Assembly: GCA_020634515.1 (NCBI GenBank)
Contig: JACKBL010000005.1
Span: 62,001-126,000 of the forward strand
Direction: 5' to 3'
Length of the DNA: 64,000 bases
DNA from: Ardenticatenales bacterium
GTDB lineage: Bacteria; Chloroflexota; Anaerolineae; Promineifilales; Promineifilaceae
In this document: positions 15,133 to 23,736 of the stretch, piece after piece
How positions within the stretch are numbered: the stretch's first letter is position 1
Layout: each line of letters starts with the position of its first letter
Position numbers and translations under genes: made by a program
Notes under the pieces: generated by a model
Seen by the model: only the letters and a program-made list of their open reading frames with translations
Database searches by the model: none
What the model was told of the DNA's origin: nothing

Positions 15133-16485
15133 ATGCCTCTCTATGATGCCATTCGCACGTATCATGATTTGTTGACGGATAGTCTGGCGGAAGTGTCTCA
15201 TGAGCTGCTGGAGGAGCAGTTGCGGCAGCGGGGGTTGTATTTTGGCGAGCGACCTTTGTGTACGGTGCTGCGGCCGCGGTTTTTAATGCCGGCACAATAC
15301 CGCTTCCTCCAGGTCCGTATCAAAATCCTCATGCGCGCCTTCGAACGCGCCTATCGCCGCGCCATCGTCGATAAACCGTTTCGTGAGCAATTCGGCTTGC
15401 TCGACTGGGAAGAAGAACTGATCCAGGTCGATCCCGGCTTCCGTTACGCCGCGCCCCTCTCCCGCCTGGACGCCTTCTTCCTCACCGACACCGAAGAACT
15501 CCGCTTCACCGAATACAACGCCGAAGTCCCCGCCGCCCCCGCTTACAACGACGTTTTGAGCGAACTCTTCTACGTCCTGCCCATCATGCGCAAATTCGCG
15601 CGCCAATACGAACTGCGTCCCCTGCCCGTGCGCCATAACGTGCTGCATACCCTGTGGGAAGTGTACTATCATTGGGCGGGCCGCCGGGAAGAGCCGCGGC
15701 TGGCGATCATGGACTGGCGCGAAGTGCCCACCTACAGCGAATTCCTCCTTTTCCAGGATTACTTTCGGCGGCAGGGCATCGAGTGCCAGATCGTCGATCC
15801 CCGCGAAGTCGAATATCGTGATGGGCGTCTTATGGCCGGCGACTATCACATCACCCTCATCTACAAGCGCGTACTCATCGACGAACTCGTACGCAAAATG
15901 GGCATGGACAACCCCGTCGTCCGCGCCGTGCGAGACGGCGCCGTGTGCATGGTCAACCCATTCCGTTGCAAAATCCTCTACAAAAAAGCCAGCCTGGCCG
16001 TCCTCAGCGACGAGCGCAACGAGCATCTCTTCAGCAAGCAGGAGCGCGAAGCCATTGCCGCGCACATTCCCTGGACGCGCTGGGTCACGGAACGATACAG
16101 CACGTTTCATGGGCAGCCCATTGACCTGATTCCCTTCATCATCAAGTACAAAGACCGGCTGGTGCTCAAACCCAATGACGACTACGGCGGGCGCGGCATC
16201 GTCCTCGGCTGGCAGGTGACTGAAACGGAGTGGGCTGCCGCAGTGCAGAAAGCCAAAGAACTGCCCTACGTGGTGCAGGAGCGCATCTTGCTGCCCACCG
16301 AACCCTATCCGAGCATGGTGGATGGCCGGCTGCAAATCACCGACCGCATGTTGGATACGGCCCCCTACGTTTTCTATGGCTCGTTCGTAGATGGCTGCCT
16401 GACGAGGCTGGCGACCCAAGATTTGCTCAACGTCACCGCCGGCGGCGGCTCCACCGTGCCCACATTCGTGGTCGCCAAGCGGTAG
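15133..16485 (+). CDS. Circularly permuted ATP-grasp-like protein
   Basis: This 450-residue protein resembles the circularly permuted ATP-grasp group related to glutathionylspermidine synthase C-domains. Key ATP-grasp parts occur near the C terminus: YKDRLVLKPNDDYGGRGIVLGW (about residues 336-357) supplies the Lys and Gly-rich loop, and YVVQERILLP the adenine-contact strand. The N-terminal half holds LRFTEYNAEVPAAPAYNDVL, where Glu/Asn would bind metal in the permuted order. It lies 69 bp after a classical ATP-grasp gene, suggesting two consecutive ligation steps. A terminator hairpin follows. TGCCGGCA at about 15289 marks a G-to-C codon switch. Confidence 0.8.
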   Translation: MPLYDAIRTYHDLLTDSLAEVSHELLEEQLRQRGLYFGERPLCTVLRPRFLMPAQYRFLQVRIKILMRAFERAYRRAIVDKPFREQFGLLDWEEELIQVDPGFRYAAPLSRLDAFFLTDTEELRFTEYNAEVPAAPAYNDVLSELFYVLPIMRKFARQYELRPLPVRHNVLHTLWEVYYHWAGRREEPRLAIMDWREVPTYSEFLLFQDYFRRQGIECQIVDPREVEYRDGRLMAGDYHITLIYKRVLIDELVRKMGMDNPVVRAVRDGAVCMVNPFRCKILYKKASLAVLSDERNEHLFSKQEREAIAAHIPWTRWVTERYSTFHGQPIDLIPFIIKYKDRLVLKPNDDYGGRGIVLGWQVTETEWAAAVQKAKELPYVVQERILLPTEPYPSMVDGRLQITDRMLDTAPYVFYGSFVDGCLTRLATQDLLNVTAGGGSTVPTFVVAKR

Positions 16486-16518
16486 CCCCTCTCTCCCCCC
16501 ATCATGGATTGATTTTCG

Positions 16519-16542
16519 CAGAGCAGGCAGCCGCCTGCTCTG
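16519..16542 (+). terminator. Terminator after ATP-grasp cluster
   Basis: CAGAGCAGGC-AGCC-GCCTGCTCTG is a perfect 10-bp stem with a 4-nt loop, followed by TTGATTTT. It lies 34 bp after the permuted ATP-grasp stop. Confidence 0.8.
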
Positions 16543-16648
16543 TTGATTTTCTCCCATTGTGGCCGCGGCGTGCATTCAGGTAAACGGTGTACGCCACGCG
16601 CGGCGAACTTCTTGACAAAGCCATGATGCGTCAGAATGGGAATTGCTG

Positions 16649-16705
16649 TTGACAAATGGGTGCAGGCTGACGTAAAATACCGTGCAAGATTTAGGTATAC
16701 CTAAA
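16649..16705 (+). promoter_or_regulatory. Promoter plus palindromic operator of ABC operon
   Basis: TTGACA (16649-16654), an 18-bp spacer and TAAAAT (16673-16678) form a promoter. A perfect 16-bp palindrome TTTAGGTATACCTAAA (16690-16705) covers the first transcribed bases, 35 bp before the ABC ATPase start. The TTAGG half-site recalls DtxR/IdeR-type metalloregulator boxes, but GntR/YtrA- or PadR-type regulators are also usual for ABC-2 operons. No regulator gene is adjacent. Confidence 0.75.
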
Positions 16706-16739
16706 AAATGATTTTGCTGTGACATAAAGGATTGGATGT

Positions 16740-17648
16740 ATGAATGACCTGGTTATTGAAACGAGGGGATTGACGCTTTATTATGGCGCGCATCGGGGGA
16801 TTGTGGACGTGGATTTGCAGGTGCGTGCGGGGGAGGTGTTTGGCTTCTTGGGGCCGAATGGTGCCGGCAAAACCACGACCCAACGCATCCTCCTGGACAT
16901 CATCAGGCCAACCAGCGGCCACGCCAGCATTTTTGGCCTGGACTGCCAGCGCCAGGGAGTCGAACTGCGTCGGCGCGTGGGCTACCTGCCCGGAGAACTG
17001 GCGTTGTACACCAACATGCAAGCCGACAAATTCTTCGAAATGTACGAGTATTTGCGTGGCGCAAACGGTGACAAGGGGCATTGGCGCGAACTGGCCGCCC
17101 GGTTGGACCTGGATACCAGCCGCAAAATCCGCGAGTTCTCCCGTGGCAACAAGCAGAAAGTGGGGGTTGTCGCCGCCTTTATGAACCGACCCGATCTGCT
17201 CATCCTGGACGAACCCACAAGCGGGTTGGATCCACTGGTGCAGCAAACGGTGCTGGAATTGGTACGCGAGGCCAGGGCGGAAGGCACAACCGTTTTCTTC
17301 TCCTCCCACATCCTGTCGGAGGTTCAGGCCGTCTGTGACCGCGTAGGCATCATTCGGGATGGGCGACTCGTTATCACCCAGAGCGTCGGCGACATGATCG
17401 CGCAGCGATTGAAGCGACTGCGATTGCAATTCGTCAAAATGCCCCCGGTGGGGACGTTTGACCCCGCCGATGTGACCGAAATGGAGCGCACGGATCAGGA
17501 AATACTACTAGAAGTGCGGGACAACCTGGCGCAGGTGATGTCTACCGCCGCTCAATTTGGTATTGCCGATATTGAAACCCACAACGTCAGTCTTGAAGAA
17601 ATCTTCCTGACCTACTACGGTCGGGGAAATGGAGAAAACCATGTTTAG
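16740..17648 (+). CDS. ABC-2 type transporter ATP-binding protein
   Basis: A 302-residue ABC ATPase. Walker A is GPNGAGKTT (about residues 38-46), the signature region is EFSRGNKQKVGVVAAF, and Walker B is LLILDEPTSGLDPL. The switch histidine is in SSHILSEVQ. The C-terminal 80 residues form the usual regulatory extension. The 3' end overlaps the permease gene by 8 bp, so the two are translationally coupled. A strong promoter with a perfect palindromic operator lies directly upstream, implying ligand- or metal-controlled expression. The first ABC pair at 2833 is only distantly similar. Confidence 0.95.
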   Translation: MNDLVIETRGLTLYYGAHRGIVDVDLQVRAGEVFGFLGPNGAGKTTTQRILLDIIRPTSGHASIFGLDCQRQGVELRRRVGYLPGELALYTNMQADKFFEMYEYLRGANGDKGHWRELAARLDLDTSRKIREFSRGNKQKVGVVAAFMNRPDLLILDEPTSGLDPLVQQTVLELVREARAEGTTVFFSSHILSEVQAVCDRVGIIRDGRLVITQSVGDMIAQRLKRLRLQFVKMPPVGTFDPADVTEMERTDQEILLEVRDNLAQVMSTAAQFGIADIETHNVSLEEIFLTYYGRGNGENHV

Positions 17649-18471
17649 ATTGCTATGGCAGGAACTCGTGCTGCGGCGCAATAGCATTATTGGTTGGGGC
17701 TTGGGACTCACCTTCTTCCCGTTCGTCTACGTGGGAATCTATCCGCAAATCGCCAAAGAGATCCAGGGAATGCAAGCAATTCTCGACCTGCAAATCTACA
17801 AGATGATGGGGATCAGCTTGGGCAATTTTGAGGATTGGATGGCATCAACCGTGATTCTTTTCGTCCCCCTGTTGGCATCTATTTACGCCGTTATTAATGG
17901 CACGGCCACGTTGGCCGGCGAAGAGGAAGATGGCCGCCTGGAGATGATTGTTGCCTTGCCTATTCCCCGCTGGCAGATCGTGGTTGTCAAGGCCGTGGCG
18001 CTGGGGGTCGTGCTCCTGATCCTGCACCTTATTGTCGCCCTGGCCACGGTCGGCGTGTTCCTGGCTATCCAGGATCAAGTTGCCACGTCTGTCGTCGCCG
18101 CGGACATCGTGTGGGCGGTGCTGAGTGGTTGGCCCTTGGCGCTGGCGATAGGCATGATCAGTCTATTCCTGGGCGCGTTTTGCCCCAACCGGCGCACGGC
18201 CGCTCTGATTGCCACAGCCGTGATCATTGTCAGCTATTTCGGCAGCAATTTGGCCGGAATGGTATCGTCTCTGGAGCCGCTGCGCCCCATCTTTTTGTTC
18301 ACATATCTTGATGCGACCGACAGTGTCTTTATTGATGGACCGCGGGCGAGTGATGTGTTGATTTTGCTCGGGGTTGCTCTAGGCGCATTTGCCCTGGCCT
18401 TGTTCTTTTTCCAGCGGCGGAACATCACGGTTGGCGTCTGGCCGTGGCAGCGGGCAAGAACAAGTGCATGA
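17641..18471 (+). CDS. ABC-2 family transporter permease
   Basis: An integral membrane protein with about six hydrophobic segments. The cytoplasmic stretch EEEDGRLEMIVALPIPRWQ contacts the ATPase in this family. Start chosen at ATG 17641, with GGAGA 5 nt upstream and an 8-bp overlap with the ATPase gene; an in-frame ATG at 17629 is the alternative. The length, about 276 residues, is typical. It forms a two-gene exporter operon with the ATPase. Substrate unknown. Confidence 0.9.
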   Translation: MFRLLWQELVLRRNSIIGWGLGLTFFPFVYVGIYPQIAKEIQGMQAILDLQIYKMMGISLGNFEDWMASTVILFVPLLASIYAVINGTATLAGEEEDGRLEMIVALPIPRWQIVVVKAVALGVVLLILHLIVALATVGVFLAIQDQVATSVVAADIVWAVLSGWPLALAIGMISLFLGAFCPNRRTAALIATAVIIVSYFGSNLAGMVSSLEPLRPIFLFTYLDATDSVFIDGPRASDVLILLGVALGAFALALFFFQRRNITVGVWPWQRARTSA

Positions 18472-18539
18472 GAAGACGTGATTGACGGAGGGGCCGCGTC
18501 GGCGACCTGTTGCGCCTGCGTCTAAAAAGACGGTGGGTG

Positions 18540-19433
18540 TCAGGCGGGGGACAATAGCGTGATTTTGCCGGGCAAGACCTGGTATTCGATATGGGACTCA
18601 CCTTCGGAAAGTACCTCACCATCTGCGTGGATGGGCGTGCCTGGTTGGCTCTCAATGACGAGGCGGGCGCTGCGCGTGTAGGTGATGGCCGGGTGGTGGA
18701 TGTGGCTGCCCTTGAACAGGCGCGGCAAAATCGCCATGATGGTGCGCTTGGGGATGTCGGGCGCGTACACCACGTCGAACAGACCATCATCTAGCTTTGC
18801 ATTGGGGGCCATGTAGAAGAGGCCGCCGGTGCGGGGGCTGTTGCAGACGGAGAGGAGGATAGCCGGGCCTTCCAGCACTTCGTTGTCCAGCGTGATGCGC
18901 ATGTCCCACGCTTGCAGCTTCATGAGGGCTTTGATGAGGGAGGCGATATAGCGGATGTTGCCGGAGAGCCGCGTCATTTTCTCATTTTCGATGGTTACGA
19001 GGGGTTCCATGGCGACGGCGCAGTTGTTGTCGAAGTAGCGGTCATTGACTTTGCCGGCATCTATCTGCCTCACCTTCCCCCCCGCAATCACCCGCGCCGC
19101 AGCCATCAAATCCCGCGGCAGCCCGGCCATATCGTGGAAATCATTCCCCGTGCCAATACCCATGATGCCCAGCGGCACGGTTGGTCCATCTCCCGCCGCC
19201 TGAATCAGGCCGTTGACGACCTCGTTCACCGTGCCATCCCCTCCCGCCGCTACCACAGCATCATAACCGGCATTCGCCGCCTCCCGCGCCAGCCGGATAC
19301 CCTCGCCCGGTGCGGGAATATAGACCATCTCCGCTTGCACGCCCGCGGCTTGCAGCGCCTGCTCCACCTGCGTTGCCTTACTTTTGGCCCCCCAACGGTT
19401 GGCATATGGGTTGAGAATGACTTGAACTTTCAC
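18540..19433 (-). CDS. YegS/DagK-family lipid kinase
   Basis: A diacylglycerol-kinase-like enzyme of 297 residues that would phosphorylate a lipid alcohol with ATP at the inner membrane face. Diagnostic motifs are VILNPYAN near the N terminus, AAGGDGTVNEVVNGL (about residues 62-76) and GIMGIGTGNDFHD, which build the nucleotide site. The C-terminal part carries LDDGLFDVVY and IHADGE, typical of the beta-sandwich domain. GTG 19433 with AGAGG upstream is the preferred start; a TTG at 19448 would add five residues. The next gene on the same strand upstream encodes a glycerophosphodiesterase, so the pair may handle phospholipid turnover. TGCCGGCA is at about 19057. Confidence 0.88.
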   Translation of the reverse strand: MKVQVILNPYANRWGAKSKATQVEQALQAAGVQAEMVYIPAPGEGIRLAREAANAGYDAVVAAGGDGTVNEVVNGLIQAAGDGPTVPLGIMGIGTGNDFHDMAGLPRDLMAAARVIAGGKVRQIDAGKVNDRYFDNNCAVAMEPLVTIENEKMTRLSGNIRYIASLIKALMKLQAWDMRITLDNEVLEGPAILLSVCNSPRTGGLFYMAPNAKLDDGLFDVVYAPDIPKRTIMAILPRLFKGSHIHHPAITYTRSARLVIESQPGTPIHADGEVLSEGESHIEYQVLPGKITLLSPA

Positions 19434-19474
19434 AGAACGCCTCTTCAAGGGATATGGAAATCGATTTTCGTCCG

Positions 19475-20185
19475 CTACCGTTCGTCCAACTTCAGTTGTT
19501 CGCGTAGATAGCGCGGGCGGTTGGTGATAATAGCATGAACACCCAGGTCCACCATTCGTTGCGCGGCGACAGGGTCGTCTACGGTCCAGACATTGACTTG
19601 ATAGCCGTGCGCCCGCGCCCAGGCCATGTAAGCGTCGTCCACCAGCTTGTAATCGGGGTGGATGGCTTCGAGCGCGAGCCAGTGGTGGGCGGCGCGCAGC
19701 CAGCGGGTGTGATGCAGCAGGGCGATAGGCGTGGTGCGGGTGAGGTGCCGACGGGCGCGGCGGACGCAGGCGGGATGGAAGGAGGAGATGAGGACGCGGC
19801 TTTCCAGATGGTAGGCGGCGATGCGGTCGGCGACGGCGGCTTCCAGCCCGCGGTCGCGCAGCGAGTACAGTTTCAATTCCACGTTGTAGAGCAGGCTGGG
19901 GCCAAATGTGAGGAAAACGTCGTCCAGGGTGGGCACGTCCAGGGCTTCCAGTTCGGCGGCGGTGCGGGCGGCGACGGGGCCGGTGGCGGCGGTGGTGCGG
20001 TCGAGGGTGTCGTCATGGATGACGACGGGGATGCCATCGGCGGAGAGCATTACGTCGAGTTCGATGCCGTGCGCGCCTTGCTCCTGGGCCAGGGCAAAGG
20101 CGGCGAGGCTGTTTTCCGGGGCGTCGGCGCTGGCGCCGCGATGCCCGATGATCAGGGGGGAAGGGAGATGGAGCCAATCAGTCAT
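19475..20185 (-). CDS. Glycerophosphodiester phosphodiesterase
   Basis: This 236-residue GDPD-family enzyme hydrolyses deacylated phospholipids to glycerol-3-phosphate and an alcohol. The TIM-barrel signature is clear: IIGHRGASADAPENSLAAF (residues 13-31), GIELDVMLSADGIPVVIHDD (about 40-59) and YNVELK. These supply the catalytic His pair and the Glu/Asp metal ligands. It has no signal peptide, so a cytoplasmic location is likely. It lies 42 bp upstream of the lipid kinase on the same strand. The ATG sits on a TGCCGGCA site. Confidence 0.92.
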   Translation of the reverse strand: MTDWLHLPSPLIIGHRGASADAPENSLAAFALAQEQGAHGIELDVMLSADGIPVVIHDDTLDRTTAATGPVAARTAAELEALDVPTLDDVFLTFGPSLLYNVELKLYSLRDRGLEAAVADRIAAYHLESRVLISSFHPACVRRARRHLTRTTPIALLHHTRWLRAAHHWLALEAIHPDYKLVDDAYMAWARAHGYQVNVWTVDDPVAAQRMVDLGVHAIITNRPRYLREQLKLDER

Positions 20186-20209
20186 GCCGGCATTTTCCCA
20201 CGCCCCCCC

Positions 20210-21514
20210 CTATAAGTCAACGAAATAGGAATCCGCCGCCCGATCCAGCAGATCCTTCGTCAACTGCGGCTCCGTTCCCACATAACTGGCAATGTCCAGA
20301 ATCTGGTCCAACAAATCGCGCGGATGATTGGCCCGCAGCTTGCGATTCTTCTTGATGTAATACTCTTGCAGCAAATACCGCACCGCCTGCTCGTCGTAAG
20401 CAATGTTGCGATGCGTGCAGACACGGCGGAAAATCTCGCGGAAATTGTCGAAAGAAGGGGACGAAATCTCAATTTTGTGGCGGATGCGGCGCAAAAACGC
20501 CTCATCCACCAGATCACGCGGCGGCAGATTGGTGGAGAAAACAATCAGTAGCTCAAACGGAACCTCAATTTTGCGCCCGGTCGCCAGAGAGAGAAAGTCC
20601 ACATTCTTCTCCATGGGCACAATCCACCGGTTTAGCAGGTCGCGGGGGCGAATCTGCTGCCGTCCGAAGTCGTCAATGAGGAACATGCCCCCGTTTGCCT
20701 TCATCTGGAATGGGGCCTCATAATACTTGTTGGTGGCGTCGTAGGAAAGCTCCAGCCCGGCCAGGGTTAGTTCGCCGCCGACCATGATCACGGGGCGCTT
20801 GATGCGCAGCCAGCGGGCGTCGGCGCGGAAGCCGGAGAGACTGCTGTCGCTTTCCGGTTCATCGGCGATGATGTGGTTGATTTCGTCGTAGACCTTGACG
20901 ATTTGGCCGTCCACTTCCACGGCGTAGGGGATGTACATTTCGCTGCCCAGAACCATGCGCCCCACGCTTTCGGCGATGGTGGTTTTGCCGTTGCCGGGTG
21001 GTCCGTAGAGGAAGATAGATTTGCCGGAGTTGACGGCGGGGCCGATTTTGGCGAAGATGCGCTCATCCAGCACGAGGTGGGAGAGCGCCTGGCGCATCAT
21101 GCGCAAATTGACGCGCAGGCGGCCCGTGCCTTGATGCCGGATGGCGGTGATGTAGTCATCCCAGGGAACGGGGGCGGCTCCGACGTAGCTGGTGCGCTCC
21201 ATTTGTTCGCGTGCGCGCGCCGCGCCTTTGGAGGTGATCACATATTGGTAGGCCCCCGCGCCCAGGCCGCCGGAGCCTTTCACTTCGCATAGTTGTTCGC
21301 GTTTGAGGTAGTCCATGACGGGGCCGACGACGGTGACGAAGGGGAGCCTGATCTGCTCGGCGACGGCGTAGCCGGTGACCTGTCCCTTGAGGTACATGAT
21401 CTTCAAGGCCATGTCGGCGATGAAGATGAGAGTGAGGCCGGTGTCTTCGATGCCGCGAATGGGGGGTGGTTGCCAGACGCTGGGGAAGTCACCGTTGACG
21501 GTTCGGGTGGTCAT
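20210..21514 (-). CDS. AAA-family ATPase with N-terminal helical domain
   Basis: A 434-residue ATPase starting at ATG 21514. The N-terminal 140 residues are helical and winged-helix-like (MALKIMYLKGQVTGYAVAEQ). The AAA core has Walker A YGPPGNGKTT (about residues 181-190), Walker B GMFLIDDFGRQ, sensor 1 ELLIVFSTNL and an arginine-finger region DEAFLRRIRHKIE. It resembles MoxR/PilT-unrelated AAA proteins often annotated only as ATPase in Chloroflexota, and its client is unknown. The gene ends 24 bp before the phosphodiesterase start, so co-transcription is possible. Confidence 0.8.
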   Translation of the reverse strand: MTTRTVNGDFPSVWQPPPIRGIEDTGLTLIFIADMALKIMYLKGQVTGYAVAEQIRLPFVTVVGPVMDYLKREQLCEVKGSGGLGAGAYQYVITSKGAARAREQMERTSYVGAAPVPWDDYITAIRHQGTGRLRVNLRMMRQALSHLVLDERIFAKIGPAVNSGKSIFLYGPPGNGKTTIAESVGRMVLGSEMYIPYAVEVDGQIVKVYDEINHIIADEPESDSSLSGFRADARWLRIKRPVIMVGGELTLAGLELSYDATNKYYEAPFQMKANGGMFLIDDFGRQQIRPRDLLNRWIVPMEKNVDFLSLATGRKIEVPFELLIVFSTNLPPRDLVDEAFLRRIRHKIEISSPSFDNFREIFRRVCTHRNIAYDEQAVRYLLQEYYIKKNRKLRANHPRDLLDQILDIASYVGTEPQLTKDLLDRAADSYFVDL

Positions 21515-21667
21515 GTTTGTTGTTTTTCTCCGTGGGGTAAGCGAAAATGCCGGCACGTACACAACACTGGCACCGAGTCAGCAAGATGATTCTAACACAG
21601 AGGATGGCAAAAATACGTGGGAAAGAAGTAACTATCCGCTTCCACCCGACCTCCCCCACCTTCCCTA

Positions 21668-21724
21668 CCTTCCCGGAAACGTGATCCACCACACGCCATA
21701 ACCTGAAGGTGGTTTCCGGGAAGG
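21668..21724. terminator. Hairpin after pyruvate kinase
   Basis: Perfect 13-bp arms CCTTCCCGGAAAC (21668-21680) and GTTTCCGGGAAGG (21712-21724) enclose 31 nt just beyond the pyruvate kinase stop. The arm CTTCCCGGAA is shared with the hairpins at 46164 and 46238. There is no T-tract. Confidence 0.6.
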
Positions 21725-21725
21725 T

Positions 21726-23156
21726 TTAGCCCTTCCCGTTTTGCCCGATCTCATGCACTTTGATCAGGTTTGTTTGTCCCGTTTGCCCAAAGGGAATCCC
21801 CGCCGTAATGACGATTTTGTCCCCCTCGTTGAAGCCCATGGTGCGCACAGCGGCCACGGTTGCCGTGAGCATGGCGTCCGTGTCCTGGTAATAGTCGCCA
21901 ATCAGCCGGCACTCTACTCCCCAAACCAGCGCCAGTCGTCGTTGCGTTGCCGGCAGCGGTGTCACGGCTATCACCCTGCGTACCGGGCGGTGGCGGGCGA
22001 TTTGTCGCGCCGTATACCCGGATAGGGTGGAGGTGACAATGGCCTGCACGTCGATTTCCTCGGCGATGGCGCAGCTTGCGGCGCTGATCGCTTCCGTGAC
22101 GCTGGCGTCTTTGGTGATGCTTTGGCGACGGCGCTGTCGCCACAGTTCATACGGGAAAGCCTGCTCTGTGATGTCCCCGATTTGCCGCATCATGCGCACT
22201 GCTTCCACGGGAAAGCTGCCGCTGGCCGTTTCGCCGGACAACATGACGGCGTCCGTGCCGTCGAGGATGGCGTTGGCGACGTCGCTGGCTTCGGCGCGTG
22301 TAGGGCGGGGGTGTTCGACCATGGATTGTAGCATTTGGGTGGCCGTGATCACGGGAATGCCGGCATAATTGCAGCAGTTGATGATCCGTTTTTGCAGCAT
22401 GGGGATTTCCTGCGGCGGCATATCAATGCCCAGGTCGCCGCGAGCCACCATCATGCCGTTCGCCACATCCCGAATCGTCTCCAGGTTCTCGATAGCTTCG
22501 CTCTTCTCAATTTTGGCGATGATGGGGATATTCTTATCTCGCTGCCTCATCCGTTCGCGCAATTCCAGCACGTCATCGGCGCTGCGCACGAAGGAGAGGG
22601 CCACGAAATCCAGGTCCATGTCACAGATAAAGTCGAGGTCTTCCTTATCCTTGTCCGTGATGCTGGGAACAGGGAGGAAGGTCCCCGGGACGTTCACGCC
22701 TTTGCGCGATTCCAGCAGCCCGGCTACGGCAACGGAGGTGACGAGTACATCACTTCGCTTTTCCGTAACGACGAACTCCACTTCCCCGTCGCCAATGACC
22801 ATGCGTGCGCCTGGCCTGACGGCGGCGATCAGCTCCGGGTGGGGCAAATAAATCATGTTTGGCTGACCGCGCAAGGGAGTAAAGATGATCTCGTCCCCCA
22901 GGGACAGGGGAATACCACCGGTACGCACGTTGCCCAGACGTAGTTTGGGGCCTTGCAGGTCGCCGAGGATGGCCAGGACTTTGCCTTCTTCCGCGGCTAC
23001 CTGGCGCAGGCGCTGGATGGTCTGGGCGTGGGATTCATGACTTCCATGGGAGAAATTCACGCGGGCAACGTTCATGCCGGCATGTAACATCTTCCGCATC
23101 ACGTCCACGCTATTAGAGGCCGGCCCTATCGTGGCAACAATCTTCGTCCGTGACAT
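21726..23156 (-). CDS. pyk: Pyruvate kinase
   Basis: This 476-residue enzyme converts phosphoenolpyruvate and ADP to pyruvate and ATP in the last step of glycolysis. Family features are the start TKIVATIGPAS, the substrate and metal region ARVNFSHGSH, IAKIEKSEA with the catalytic Lys, MVARGDLGIDMP, and the C-terminal allosteric domain. Length is normal. Two TGCCGGCA sites lie within it (about 22361 and 23076). It is apparently monocistronic and ends at a hairpin. Confidence in function is very high; allosteric control cannot be read here. Confidence 0.98.
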   Translation of the reverse strand: MSRTKIVATIGPASNSVDVMRKMLHAGMNVARVNFSHGSHESHAQTIQRLRQVAAEEGKVLAILGDLQGPKLRLGNVRTGGIPLSLGDEIIFTPLRGQPNMIYLPHPELIAAVRPGARMVIGDGEVEFVVTEKRSDVLVTSVAVAGLLESRKGVNVPGTFLPVPSITDKDKEDLDFICDMDLDFVALSFVRSADDVLELRERMRQRDKNIPIIAKIEKSEAIENLETIRDVANGMMVARGDLGIDMPPQEIPMLQKRIINCCNYAGIPVITATQMLQSMVEHPRPTRAEASDVANAILDGTDAVMLSGETASGSFPVEAVRMMRQIGDITEQAFPYELWRQRRRQSITKDASVTEAISAASCAIAEEIDVQAIVTSTLSGYTARQIARHRPVRRVIAVTPLPATQRRLALVWGVECRLIGDYYQDTDAMLTATVAAVRTMGFNEGDKIVITAGIPFGQTGQTNLIKVHEIGQNGKG

Positions 23157-23310
23157 ACGTCTCTCAACGGCGGACGTTCAGTAAGTAACCCGCCGGGCAA
23201 AAACACACGAATTCCAAAAACCATGCGTTGGCGATTCACCAACGGCTGCTCAATTTCAACTGGAATCATGAGCAGGGCATGTACCTTTAACTGGCGTCTG
23301 GCGAAATCTA

Positions 23311-23396
23311 CATATGGTGGCCGCAGTCGCGGCTTTAGCCGGCTCAAACCGCCATATATGGTCCGGCTGAGTCGCCACTCCAAAAACGCCAGTCTC
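23311..23396. repeat. Dispersed palindromic element (family A, copy 2)
   Basis: It begins CATATGGTGG and shares GGCTTTAGCCGG, the CCATATATGG centre and CCACTCCAAAAAC with the copy at 9397-9481. Imperfect inverted arms are retained. It is single here and tripled in the first copy. Confidence 0.7.
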
Positions 23397-23465
23397 CAGC
23401 ACTTTTAATTAAAACCCCTCCGGCGGCAAAAGTTGCACCCTTCAGCAAACGGCCGCGTATCCTCA

Positions 23466-23557
23466 AGGAGCGGAAATCAAATAAGATGACGAAGTCATTT
23501 CCTTACCGCTCCTTCAAACTGGCGATGCAATGCACATCTTATTTCATCGCCAGTCCT
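23466..23557 (+). repeat. Two-hairpin dispersed element (family B, copy 2)
   Basis: Stems are AAGGAGCGG/CCGCTCCTT (23466-23474, 23507-23515), ATGAC-GAA-GTCAT (23487-23499) and ACTGGCGATG/CATCGCCAGT (23519-23528, 23546-23555). Each stem differs from copy 1 by changes on both sides that keep pairing. Confidence 0.85.
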
Positions 23558-23611
23558 AGGGGTTCGTGCAAAGTCAACTTTGAACTATCCGACAAGCAAG
23601 GACCCTTCCGG

Positions 23612-23655
23612 CGCATCCGTTGTTTCCAATCTTGTCTTGAAAACAGATGCGCCAT
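23612..23655. repeat. Stem-loop in intergenic region
   Basis: GGCGCATC and GATGCGCC flank a partly paired GTTGTTTC...GAAAACA core. It fills part of the gap between pyk and the unknown gene ending at 23737, where I see no coding sequence. Confidence 0.5.
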
Positions 23656-23736
23656 AAGGACCGGTCCGACCCCATTGCGTTTTCTTATTCCTTCGGGTGC
23701 TGATGGCCGCCGTCATGCCGCAAGCGGCAGAAGGGT

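Noticed and set aside
15283..16575. Minus-strand open frame of 430 codons opposite the permuted ATP-grasp gene
   Set aside because: Composition-driven shadow with no family features; the plus-strand protein has clear ATP-grasp motifs.
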